Assembly: GCA_947594675.1 (NCBI GenBank)
Contig: CANQEF010000003.1
Span: forward strand, 1 to 31,686
Reading direction: 5' to 3'
Source of the DNA: an uncultured Bacilli bacterium
GTDB taxonomy: Bacteria > Bacillota_I > Bacilli_A > RF39 > UBA660
DNA length: 31,686 nucleotides
Shown here: one piece after another, positions 22,721-30,103 of the stretch
Layout of the letters: each line of letters starts with the position of its first letter
Numbering within the stretch: position 1 is the stretch's first letter
Program-made: the position numbers and the translations under genes
The notes under the pieces: model-generated
What the model saw: the letters and a program-made list of their open reading frames with translations, nothing else
Told to the model about the DNA's origin: nothing
Database searches by the model: none

Positions 22721-25135
22721 ATGAAAAAAATATTACTATATGGTGTTGGTTCATATAAAAATAGAGGAGTAGAGGCTTTAATTAAAACAACATTAGATCT
22801 TTTAGCAGGAAATGACATAACTATTGCAACTTTTGATTATGATTATAACAAGAATTTCTATAATGATAAAGCTCACTATATTAAACATCGTGTGACAGAT
22901 TCAGAATTAAATGAAAAAGAAACGGAAAAATTAAATAACTTATATAAAGAAAAAAACTTTAAAGAGATAGAAAAATTATACCAAAAAGAAGTAATTGCCA
23001 AGATAAAGGATAGTGATATATGTATTTCTATTGGTGGAGACAATTACTGTTACAAAAATAATGATTGGTTATTTGTTATTGATGAAGAAGTTAAAAGACA
23101 AGGCAAAAAACTTATTTTATGGGGTGCCTCTTTATTTGAAAATATTGACGATGCCGAATTAGCTAACGATATGAATCTTTTTGATATTTTACTTCTGCGC
23201 GAAAGTATATCTTATAATGCCATTAAAGCTTTTGTACCTGAAGAAAAACTTCTTTTAGCACCAGATCCTGCTTTTGCTTTAGAAAAAAAGAAAGTAACTC
23301 TTGATGATTTTTATAATAAGGGTAAAGTTGTAGGTATAAATGTAAGTCCTTTAACTATTTTAAATATTACTGAAGAAGATGAGCGTTTTAAAGAAGTAAT
23401 TAATTTAATTAACTATATATTAAAACATACAAAATACAAAGTAGCCCTTATTCCACATGTCGCAACAGATGAGGGTAGTGATATGAATGTTTTATCAACT
23501 ATTTATGAAAAATTTAAGGACAATAAAAAAGTTTTTTTAGAAAAAGATACTTACAATGCTTTAGAAGTAAAAGAAATCATTTCCAAATGTGAAATGCTAA
23601 TTACCGCTAGGACTCATGCCTCAATTGCGGCATATTCAACTTGCGTTCCGACATTAGTAATAGGTTATAGTGTAAAATCAAAAGGAATTGCAAAAGATTT
23701 ATTTGATACATATGATAACTATGTCATTCCTAGTGAAGAACTTAAAAATAACAAATTAATTGATAATTTTATTTGGCTTAATAAAAATAAAAAAGAAATT
23801 AAAAAACATCTTGAAGAAATAATACCTAACAAGGAAAAAGAAGCAAAAACATTATTTGTAAAAACGCAAGAGAGACTGCTAGAAAATGAAAAAAAGTTTA
23901 TATGTGAAAAAAATAAATGTATAGGTTGTGGATTGTGCCTTTACAGCTGTCCTAAAAAAGCTATAACATTTGAAGAAGATGAATTGGGTTTTAAGTATCC
24001 GAATATTGATGAAAAATTATGCGTAAATTGTAATATCTGTAAGAAAATTTGTCCTATTAACAATAAAATTTTAAATAATAAATTTACTCCAATTTGTTTA
24101 GCCGGAAAAAACAAAAATGAAAAAATATTAAGTAAATCAACATCAGGAGGAATATTTTCTCTATTTGCTGAAAAAGTATTATTAAAAAAAGGTGTGGTTT
24201 ATGGTGCTTATCAAGAAGGCTTATCTGTCAAACATATTAGAATAACATCAATAAAAGATTTAGATAAAATAAGAGGTTCAAAGTATGCACAGAGTAATTT
24301 AATAGAAATTTTTGATTATCTAAAACAAGATGTTTTAGATAATAAGTATATACTTATTAGTGGAACTCCATGTCAAATAGGTATGTTTAAAAATTTCCTT
24401 AAAGACTACGAAAAAGTTTTGTATGTTTCAGTTATATGTCATGGAGTAATTAATGAAAAATTGGCAAAACTATATTTAGATCAAGAATTTAAAAATAATA
24501 AAATCTTAGAATTTGCATATCGTTGTAAAGATAATGGTTGGTCAAATCCTAGTGTCAAAATAAAAAATGAAAATTTTACAAAAATAGAAAAATTTAATAG
24601 CAATTCTCTTATGGGACTATTCAATTTGAATTCTATTTTAAGAGAAAGCTGTTATCAATGTAAATATAAAGGAAAAAATAATTCAGCTGATATAATATTA
24701 GGAGATTACTGGGGTGTTTTTGACTTCCATAGAGATTTATATGATGAAAAAGGTGTTTCAGCTATAATAATAAATTCACAAAATGGTAAAACTTTTTGTC
24801 AAAATAATAAAATTTTTGATGGAATGCTTTACGCAAAATCAAATATTAATAATTTAAAAATAGCCAATAGTGCTTTTTTCAAATCAGTTAATAAGCCTTT
24901 TAGAAGATATACTATAAAAAATGATATAAATACTTTAACATTAAAAAGCATTTTTGCTATTGATCATTTAGAAAACGAATTAAAAGAAGAACAAATTAGG
25001 CTAAAAGCAATAATAGAAATTGAAAAAAATCAACGTATTGAAATAGAAAAAGAATTAAATAATGTTTATAAAAGTAAAAGGTGGAAGTTAACTAACAAAA
25101 TTTTTGATTTTTTAGCTAGGTTGCATAAAAAATAA
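22721..25135 (+). CDS. Fusion: polysaccharide pyruvyltransferase plus two-[4Fe-4S] ferredoxin/FrhB-type domain
   Basis: 804 residues. Residues 1 to about 370 match the polysaccharide pyruvyltransferase family (CsaB/WcaK-like): GVGSYKNRGVEALIKTT, SIGGDNYCYKNND, LLLRESISYNAI, and RTHASIAAYS followed by IGYSVKSKGIAKD. From 395 comes a ferredoxin module with two CxxCxxCxxxCP clusters (C400/403/406/410 and C434/437/440/444). An F420-hydrogenase beta-subunit-type domain (FrhB) follows: STSGGIFSLFAEKVL, ISGTPCQIGMFK, ICHGV and CYQCKYKG...DIILGDYWG. The end is a short coiled coil with VYKSKRWKLTNKIF, a tail frequent in glycan-locus transferases. Pyruvyltransferases make ketal-pyruvate on wall or capsular sugars. 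FrhB-like proteins often neighbour them in such loci, with unproven redox roles; here they are one chain. Confidence 0.87.
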   Translation: MKKILLYGVGSYKNRGVEALIKTTLDLLAGNDITIATFDYDYNKNFYNDKAHYIKHRVTDSELNEKETEKLNNLYKEKNFKEIEKLYQKEVIAKIKDSDICISIGGDNYCYKNNDWLFVIDEEVKRQGKKLILWGASLFENIDDAELANDMNLFDILLLRESISYNAIKAFVPEEKLLLAPDPAFALEKKKVTLDDFYNKGKVVGINVSPLTILNITEEDERFKEVINLINYILKHTKYKVALIPHVATDEGSDMNVLSTIYEKFKDNKKVFLEKDTYNALEVKEIISKCEMLITARTHASIAAYSTCVPTLVIGYSVKSKGIAKDLFDTYDNYVIPSEELKNNKLIDNFIWLNKNKKEIKKHLEEIIPNKEKEAKTLFVKTQERLLENEKKFICEKNKCIGCGLCLYSCPKKAITFEEDELGFKYPNIDEKLCVNCNICKKICPINNKILNNKFTPICLAGKNKNEKILSKSTSGGIFSLFAEKVLLKKGVVYGAYQEGLSVKHIRITSIKDLDKIRGSKYAQSNLIEIFDYLKQDVLDNKYILISGTPCQIGMFKNFLKDYEKVLYVSVICHGVINEKLAKLYLDQEFKNNKILEFAYRCKDNGWSNPSVKIKNENFTKIEKFNSNSLMGLFNLNSILRESCYQCKYKGKNNSADIILGDYWGVFDFHRDLYDEKGVSAIIINSQNGKTFCQNNKIFDGMLYAKSNINNLKIANSAFFKSVNKPFRRYTIKNDINTLTLKSIFAIDHLENELKEEQIRLKAIIEIEKNQRIEIEKELNNVYKSKRWKLTNKIFDFLARLHKK

Positions 25136-25144
25136 TTATATAGC

Positions 25145-25173
25145 TTTAAAAAAGATAAATTAAGTGATATAAT
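25145..25173 (+). promoter_or_regulatory. Probable promoter of the repeat/C39 protein gene
   Basis: TATAAT at 25168-25173 has TG at 25165-25166 (extended -10, TGATATAAT) and TTTAAA at 25145-25150 with a 17-base spacer. It lies 10 bases after the previous stop and implies a leader of about 130 bases before ATG 25310. A second weaker box set (TTTACT, 18 bases, TATAAA) lies inside that leader. No riboswitch-like fold is evident; the leader is very AT-rich. Confidence 0.55.
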
Positions 25174-25309
25174 CAGCTTGGTGTAAGTAAAATCGTTTAT
25201 TAAAATTATTTTTACTAGCAAAATTATATTTAATTATAAAATTTAAAATTAATTGTTCAAGTTTACTGAATTATTTCGTCTTGGATGGAATGAAAGGAAT
25301 GAGTTGTAT

Positions 25310-27283
25310 ATGAAAAAAAATTTTAGATATATTTTGTTAATTTTTACTTTTTTACTTCTTTTAAATTTTAATTGTGTTAAAGCATTAGAAAATGGATGGC
25401 ATGAAGACCAAAATGGAAAATACTATTCTGAAAATGGTAAAAAATTACAAGGTTTTCAAGAAATAAATGGTGCAATGTATTATTTTGATGCTAATGGCTA
25501 TGCTGTAAAAGGATTTCAACAAATAGAAGGGAAAACATATTTTTTCAGTAATCTTAACTATCAATTAAAAAAAGGTTTACAAGCAATGTATTCAAAACTA
25601 TTATACTTAAATGAAGATGGAACAATATATAATGGTTTCAAAACAATTGATGGGACTACATATTATTTTGGTACAGATGGTTATGCTGTAAAAGGATTTC
25701 AACAAATAGAAGGGAAAACATACTTTTTTAGTAATCTTAATTATGAGTTGAAAAAAGGATGGCAATATTTATATAGCAAGAAACTTTATTTAAATGAAGA
25801 TGGAACAATTAATAATGGCTTTAAAACAATTGATGGAGCTACTTATTATTTTGATACGGATGGCTATGCTGTAAAGGGATTTCAACAAATAGAAGGAAAA
25901 ACATATTTTTTCAGTAATCTTGATTGTACTTTAAAAAAAGGCCTACAAGCTATGTATTGTAAAATATTCTTTCTGAATGATGATGGTTCAGTTTATTATG
26001 GATTTAAAAACATTGACAATAAACTATATTACTTTGGTAAAGATGGCTTTGCTCTTGGAGGTAAACAAAATATAGAAGGAAAAACATATTATTTTAATAC
26101 AAAAACATACGAAACTACGACCGGTTGGCAACAAGACAATAACAATCGTTTCTACATTGATAATAATGGCAACTTTTTATATGGATGGCATACATTGAAT
26201 GGCCTAACTTATTATTTTGATCAAAATGGATATGCAGTACATGATTTTCAAACCATAGATGGAGTAACATATTTTTTTAGTAATTTAAATTGTGCCTTAA
26301 AAACTGGTTGGCAGGCTATGTATGGTAAAATATTTTACTTAAACGAAAAAGGTCAAGTTTTAAACGAAGGATGGCAGAAATTAGAAAATAAAACAGTATA
26401 TGTTAAAGACCATTTCATTTTAAGAGGTACTCAAACGATAGATGAAAAGAAATATCATTTTGATGATGAAAAAGGCTTTTTATTGACTGGCTGGTATAAA
26501 GAAAATAATAATACTTATTACATAATTGCTGATATACCAAATGTCTATGAATATGCTAAAGGATGGTATGAAATAGATAAAAAGATTTATTACTTTGATC
26601 CAAATACTAATATTCAAAAGAAAGGATTAGTAAAAATAGATAATGCTACTTATTATTTAGACAGTAATACCGGTGAAAAAAAATTTGGTATTGTAAGATA
26701 TAATGGTAATGAATTACATCTTAATGAACAAACGGGAGTTTTAGAAAAGATTCAATATATTCCAGTTTATTATGATCAAAAAGATAGTAGATGGGCTAAT
26801 ATTAAATTAGGACTAAGTACTATTGGTAGTAGTGGATGTTCACCAGCAAGTATGGCTATGGCATTTACCTCAATATTAGGAAGAGAAATTTTACCAGTTG
26901 AAGTAGCTAATTACTTATACTACAATACTGATCAATATAATAAAAGATTAAAAGGTACGAGTGGTAAAGGTATAATATATGCAGCTGATTATTATAACGT
27001 AAAATATACTGGTTTAAGTACAAAAGAAGAATTTGTCGCAGCATTAAAAGATGGAAAAATAGTATATGCCGCTATGGGAAATGGCAAGTTTGCTACTTTA
27101 AATTGGAATCACGCTATCTTATTATTTAAATACGATGAAAAATATAATAATACTTTTGCACATGATCCATTAAACAGATTAAATAACACATGGCATAGCG
27201 TAAATGATATTTGGAATGAACAAAGTAAAGATCCAGATGATAAAATAGGTGGATATACATTTTATGCTTTAGAGGCTAAATAA
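25310..27283 (+). CDS. Secreted cell-wall-binding-repeat protein with C39-like cysteine peptidase domain
   Basis: 657 residues from ATG 25310, chosen because it opens a signal peptide (MKKNFRYILLIFTFLLLLNF, cleavage probably after VKA) and follows AAAGGAATGAG; in-frame TTG 25253 is rejected. Residues 30 to about 480 are about twenty CW_binding/glucan-binding-type repeats (GFxxIxGxTYYFxxxGYAxxG), including a 61-residue higher-order unit repeated about five times. The C-terminal domain (about 485-657) begins IPVYYDQKDSRWANIKLG and has SSGCSPASMA (Cys510) and NHAILLFKYD (His601), the Peptidase_C39_2 (papain-like) pattern. The repeats should hold the enzyme on a wall or surface glycan, possibly the one made by the neighbouring locus. 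Substrate unknown: peptide cross-bridge hydrolysis or protein cleavage are both possible. No sortase motif is seen. Confidence 0.88.
   Translation: MKKNFRYILLIFTFLLLLNFNCVKALENGWHEDQNGKYYSENGKKLQGFQEINGAMYYFDANGYAVKGFQQIEGKTYFFSNLNYQLKKGLQAMYSKLLYLNEDGTIYNGFKTIDGTTYYFGTDGYAVKGFQQIEGKTYFFSNLNYELKKGWQYLYSKKLYLNEDGTINNGFKTIDGATYYFDTDGYAVKGFQQIEGKTYFFSNLDCTLKKGLQAMYCKIFFLNDDGSVYYGFKNIDNKLYYFGKDGFALGGKQNIEGKTYYFNTKTYETTTGWQQDNNNRFYIDNNGNFLYGWHTLNGLTYYFDQNGYAVHDFQTIDGVTYFFSNLNCALKTGWQAMYGKIFYLNEKGQVLNEGWQKLENKTVYVKDHFILRGTQTIDEKKYHFDDEKGFLLTGWYKENNNTYYIIADIPNVYEYAKGWYEIDKKIYYFDPNTNIQKKGLVKIDNATYYLDSNTGEKKFGIVRYNGNELHLNEQTGVLEKIQYIPVYYDQKDSRWANIKLGLSTIGSSGCSPASMAMAFTSILGREILPVEVANYLYYNTDQYNKRLKGTSGKGIIYAADYYNVKYTGLSTKEEFVAALKDGKIVYAAMGNGKFATLNWNHAILLFKYDEKYNNTFAHDPLNRLNNTWHSVNDIWNEQSKDPDDKIGGYTFYALEAK
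25502..26416 (+). repeat. Five tandem 183-bp repeats in the wall-binding protein gene
   Basis: The marker GCTGTAAAAGGATTTCAACA recurs at 25502, 25685 and (one base changed) 25868, exactly 183 bases apart. Diverged but in-phase versions follow at 26051 and 26234. Each unit encodes 61 residues, i.e. three short wall-binding repeats. The first three copies are nearly identical over long stretches, suggesting recent duplication or homogenisation; the last two have drifted. Confidence 0.85.
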
Positions 27284-27287
27284 ATTT

Positions 27288-27314
27288 AAAAGACACATAA
27301 TCTAAGTGCCTTTT
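27288..27314 (+). terminator. Probable terminator after the C39 protein gene
   Basis: AAAAGACAC (27288-27296) pairs with GTGCCTTTT (27306-27314) with one A/C mismatch and a 9-base loop, followed by CTTTATATTTAT. It begins five bases after the stop. The stem is modest and the downstream T-run is interrupted. Confidence 0.6.
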
Positions 27315-27372
27315 CTTTATATTTATACATTGAAAAGAAAAAACTAGCCTGCATCAAGTATATACAACTAGT

Positions 27373-27411
27373 AATTTTCCAAAAAAAAGTTTATAATAAT
27401 AATTGGAAATT
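27373..27411 (+). promoter_or_regulatory. -10 box flanked by an inverted repeat, upstream of the lipid kinase gene
   Basis: TATAAT at 27392-27397 lies between the arms TTTCCAA (27376-27382) and TTGGAAA (27403-27409), a perfect 7-bp inverted repeat with a 20-base centre. No good -35 is at the expected distance. The layout is what an operator straddling a promoter would look like, but the AT-rich background weakens the case. Confidence 0.35.
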
Positions 27412-27424
27412 GGGAGGTGATCAT

Positions 27425-28345
27425 ATGCGTAAGTGTGTAATAATTATGAATCCAGCTAGTGGTAAAAAGAAAAAGATTGATAATTATAAAGATTTTTATG
27501 ATATTTTACGAAAATACGGTTATGACACAGAAATCATTTTTACAAAAGCCAAAAATGATGCTACTAGAATAGTTAAAGAATTAGATGATGAAATTGATTT
27601 AGTAATTAGTGCTGGTGGCGATGGTACTTTGAATGAAATAGTAACTGGTAATAATGCTCGTTTAAAAAAAATTACACTTGGTGATTTACCAATGGGAACA
27701 ACAAATGATGTTGGAAATATGTATGGTTTAAATAAAAATGTTTATCAAAATTTAGAAAAGTTACTAAAAGGAAAACCAAAAGATATTGACGTTTGCTATA
27801 TAAATAATACTCCCTTTATATACGTGGCATGCTTAGGAGATTACATTGATATGGCTTATAATACACCTCGAGAATTAAAAAAACGCTATGGAAAGATTGC
27901 CTATATTTTATATGGTTTAAAACAACTTCAAAATAAAATAAATAGTTATGATATAAAATACAAAGTAAATGGAAAAACATATGAAGGAAAATATTCATTT
28001 GTTTTTATAACTAATTCATCTAGAGTAGCTGGTGTTTCTGATATTTATTATGATGTTAAACTAGATGATAACAAATTTGAAGTTGCTCTTGCCGATATAA
28101 AAACAAAAAAAGATATGCTAAAAATGCTCGTTTTAGTAAATACAATGGACGTTAAGGATATTCCAGGTATTACCTACTATCAAACTGACAACTTTGAAAT
28201 AGAATTTTTAAATGGTCCTAAAACATCTTGGTGCATTGATGGTGAAGAGTATAAAACTACAAATAATAAATTTTCCTTTAGAGTAGAACAAAATATGAAA
28301 ATGCTAATGCCTAAAGAAAGAATAAAAAAACTTTTTCGATATTAA
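27425..28345 (+). CDS. Diacylglycerol/lipid kinase family protein (DagK/YegS/BmrU type)
   Basis: 306 residues from ATG 27425, which has a perfect extended SD (GGGAGGTGATC, 27412-27422); in-frame TTG 27410 lies before that SD. The N-terminal catalytic domain shows IIMNPASGKKK (nucleotide binding), SAGGDGTLNEIVTG (GGDGT at 64-68) and LPMGTTNDVGN. The C-terminal beta-rich domain ends with a TSWCIDGEEY block, as in DgkB. In Firmicutes DgkB recycles diacylglycerol left by lipoteichoic acid synthesis to phosphatidic acid. Other members phosphorylate sphingosine-like lipids, so the exact substrate is open. It is followed 24 bases later by an ABC exporter gene, probably co-transcribed. Confidence 0.9.
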   Translation: MRKCVIIMNPASGKKKKIDNYKDFYDILRKYGYDTEIIFTKAKNDATRIVKELDDEIDLVISAGGDGTLNEIVTGNNARLKKITLGDLPMGTTNDVGNMYGLNKNVYQNLEKLLKGKPKDIDVCYINNTPFIYVACLGDYIDMAYNTPRELKKRYGKIAYILYGLKQLQNKINSYDIKYKVNGKTYEGKYSFVFITNSSRVAGVSDIYYDVKLDDNKFEVALADIKTKKDMLKMLVLVNTMDVKDIPGITYYQTDNFEIEFLNGPKTSWCIDGEEYKTTNNKFSFRVEQNMKMLMPKERIKKLFRY

Positions 28346-28369
28346 TTATAAAATAGTAAAGGAGATAAA

Positions 28370-30103
28370 ATGATTAAAACAATTTTAAAATCAGTCAGAG
28401 AATACAAAACAATATCTATTTTGACTCCTATTTTTATTACTTTAGAAGTTATCTTAGATGCCTTTATACCAATATTGATGAGCAAAATAATTGATGATGG
28501 AATAAATGCCTCTAACATAAATGTTATTTTTATAATAGGAGCAATTTTATTACTAGCTTCTATTTTTTCCCTACTTTTTGGATGGTTATCAAGTAAATAT
28601 GCCTCCATTGCCTCAAGTGGTTTTGCCAAAAATTTAAGACATGACATGTTTTATAAGATTCAAAACTATTCTTTTTCTGATATTGAAAAATTTTCATCAT
28701 CAAGCTTAACAACAAGATTAACAACAGATGTTAATAATGTTCAAATGACCTATCAGATGCTTATAAGAATAGCTATTCGTACCCCTTTAATGTTTATTTT
28801 TTCACTCCTACTAGTATACTCAATTAATGCTAAACTAGCTATGATATTTTTAATTATTGCCCCAATACTTGGCTTTATCTTATTTTTTATTGCAACTAAA
28901 GCCCATCCTATGTTTGAAAGTGTCTTTAAAACTTATGATAATTTAAACAATAAAGTCCAAGAAAATGTAAGGGCAATTAGAGTTGTAAAGTCTTATGTTC
29001 AAGAAGAAACTGAAATAAAAAAATTTAATAAGATTTCTGATAAGATATATATAACTTTCTTAAAAGCTGAAAGATTAGTATGTTTAAATACACCCGTAAT
29101 GCGTTTTTGCATATATACATCTATTATAATTATTGCTTTTTTAGGTTCTAAATATGCTATTAATGGAATTCTAACAACAGGACAATTAACAGGAGTTATT
29201 ACCTATGCTGCCCAAATTTTAAATAGTCTAATGATGCTTTCTATGATATATGTTACTTGTATGATTTCTCTTCCTTCTATGAAAAGAATAGTCCAAGTAT
29301 TAAATATAACCCCTGATATAACTAATCCAACTAATCCTATAGCTAAAGTTATAGATGGTGCGATTGAATTTCAAAATGTTAATTTTTCTTATGCTAAAAA
29401 TAAAGTAGTATTAAAAGATATTAACATCAATATTAAATCAGGAGAAATGATAGGGATAATTGGTGGAATAGGCTCTAGTAAAAGTACTCTTGTTAATTTA
29501 ATACCTCGACTTTATGATGTTACCTCAGGAAATCTTTTAGTAGGTGGCATAAATGTTAAAGACTACGACCTATATACTCTTCGTGACTCTGTTTCAATAG
29601 TATTACAAAATAATGTATTATTTAGTGGAACCATAATTGATAATCTTCGTTGGGGTAACAAAAATGCTAGCCTAGAAGATATCAAAAAAGCTTGCAAAAT
29701 ATCTTGCTGTGATGAGTTTATAAATAAACTAAAAGATGGATACAATACATATATAGATCAAGGTGGAACTAACGTCTCTGGTGGTCAAAAACAACGCCTT
29801 TGTATTGCTAGAGCATTATTAAAAAATCCTAAAATTATCATCTTAGATGATTCAACAAGTGCAGTTGATACTAAAACAGATGCCATGATTAGAAAGTCTT
29901 TCAAAGAATTCATTCCTAATACTACTAAAATAATAATTGCTCAAAGAATCAAAAGTGTTGAAGATTGTGATAGAGTTATTGTTTTAGATAATGGTAAAAT
30001 TTCTGCTTTTGATACACCAGAAAATCTTTTAAAAAATAATAAAATTTATCAAGAAGTTTACTATTCTCAAATTAAAGGAAGTGCTTTAGATGAAGACAAA
30101 TAA
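28370..30103 (+). CDS. ABC exporter half-transporter, degenerate-site partner (MdlA/YheI-like)
   Basis: 577 residues, SD AAAGGAG before ATG 28370. Six membrane helices (residues 15 to about 300) form the type-1 ABC exporter transmembrane domain. The nucleotide-binding domain has Walker A GGIGSSKS (365-372; Ser in place of the last Gly, a variant I recall in Firmicutes exporters) and Q-loop SIVLQNN. The signature is VSGGQ (469-473), and Walker B is IIILDD (D493, with D494 where the catalytic Glu normally sits). The switch is Gln (IIAQRI) instead of His. Asp for Glu and Gln for His are marks of the degenerate subunit in heterodimeric exporters such as TM287/288 and BmrCD. The partner is the next gene, which overlaps by 14 bases. 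Substrate unknown; drug or lipid export is likely. Confidence 0.9.
   Translation: MIKTILKSVREYKTISILTPIFITLEVILDAFIPILMSKIIDDGINASNINVIFIIGAILLLASIFSLLFGWLSSKYASIASSGFAKNLRHDMFYKIQNYSFSDIEKFSSSSLTTRLTTDVNNVQMTYQMLIRIAIRTPLMFIFSLLLVYSINAKLAMIFLIIAPILGFILFFIATKAHPMFESVFKTYDNLNNKVQENVRAIRVVKSYVQEETEIKKFNKISDKIYITFLKAERLVCLNTPVMRFCIYTSIIIIAFLGSKYAINGILTTGQLTGVITYAAQILNSLMMLSMIYVTCMISLPSMKRIVQVLNITPDITNPTNPIAKVIDGAIEFQNVNFSYAKNKVVLKDININIKSGEMIGIIGGIGSSKSTLVNLIPRLYDVTSGNLLVGGINVKDYDLYTLRDSVSIVLQNNVLFSGTIIDNLRWGNKNASLEDIKKACKISCCDEFINKLKDGYNTYIDQGGTNVSGGQKQRLCIARALLKNPKIIILDDSTSAVDTKTDAMIRKSFKEFIPNTTKIIIAQRIKSVEDCDRVIVLDNGKISAFDTPENLLKNNKIYQEVYYSQIKGSALDEDK

Noticed and set aside
25185..25226. AGTAAAA...TTTTACT pairing in the leader of the C39 gene as an attenuator or riboswitch
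   Set aside because: A seven-pair A/T-only stem with a long loop and no conserved riboswitch motif is too weak to call.
25502..26416. CRISPR-like array, because of regular spacing
   Set aside because: The 183-base periodicity is coding, in frame and encodes known wall-binding repeats; there are no short identical repeats with unique spacers.
29462..29485. Broken Walker A (GGIGSSKS) as a sign of a pseudogene
   Set aside because: The rest of the protein is intact, and I recall this Ser variant from Firmicutes exporters; it fits a degenerate-site subunit rather than decay.
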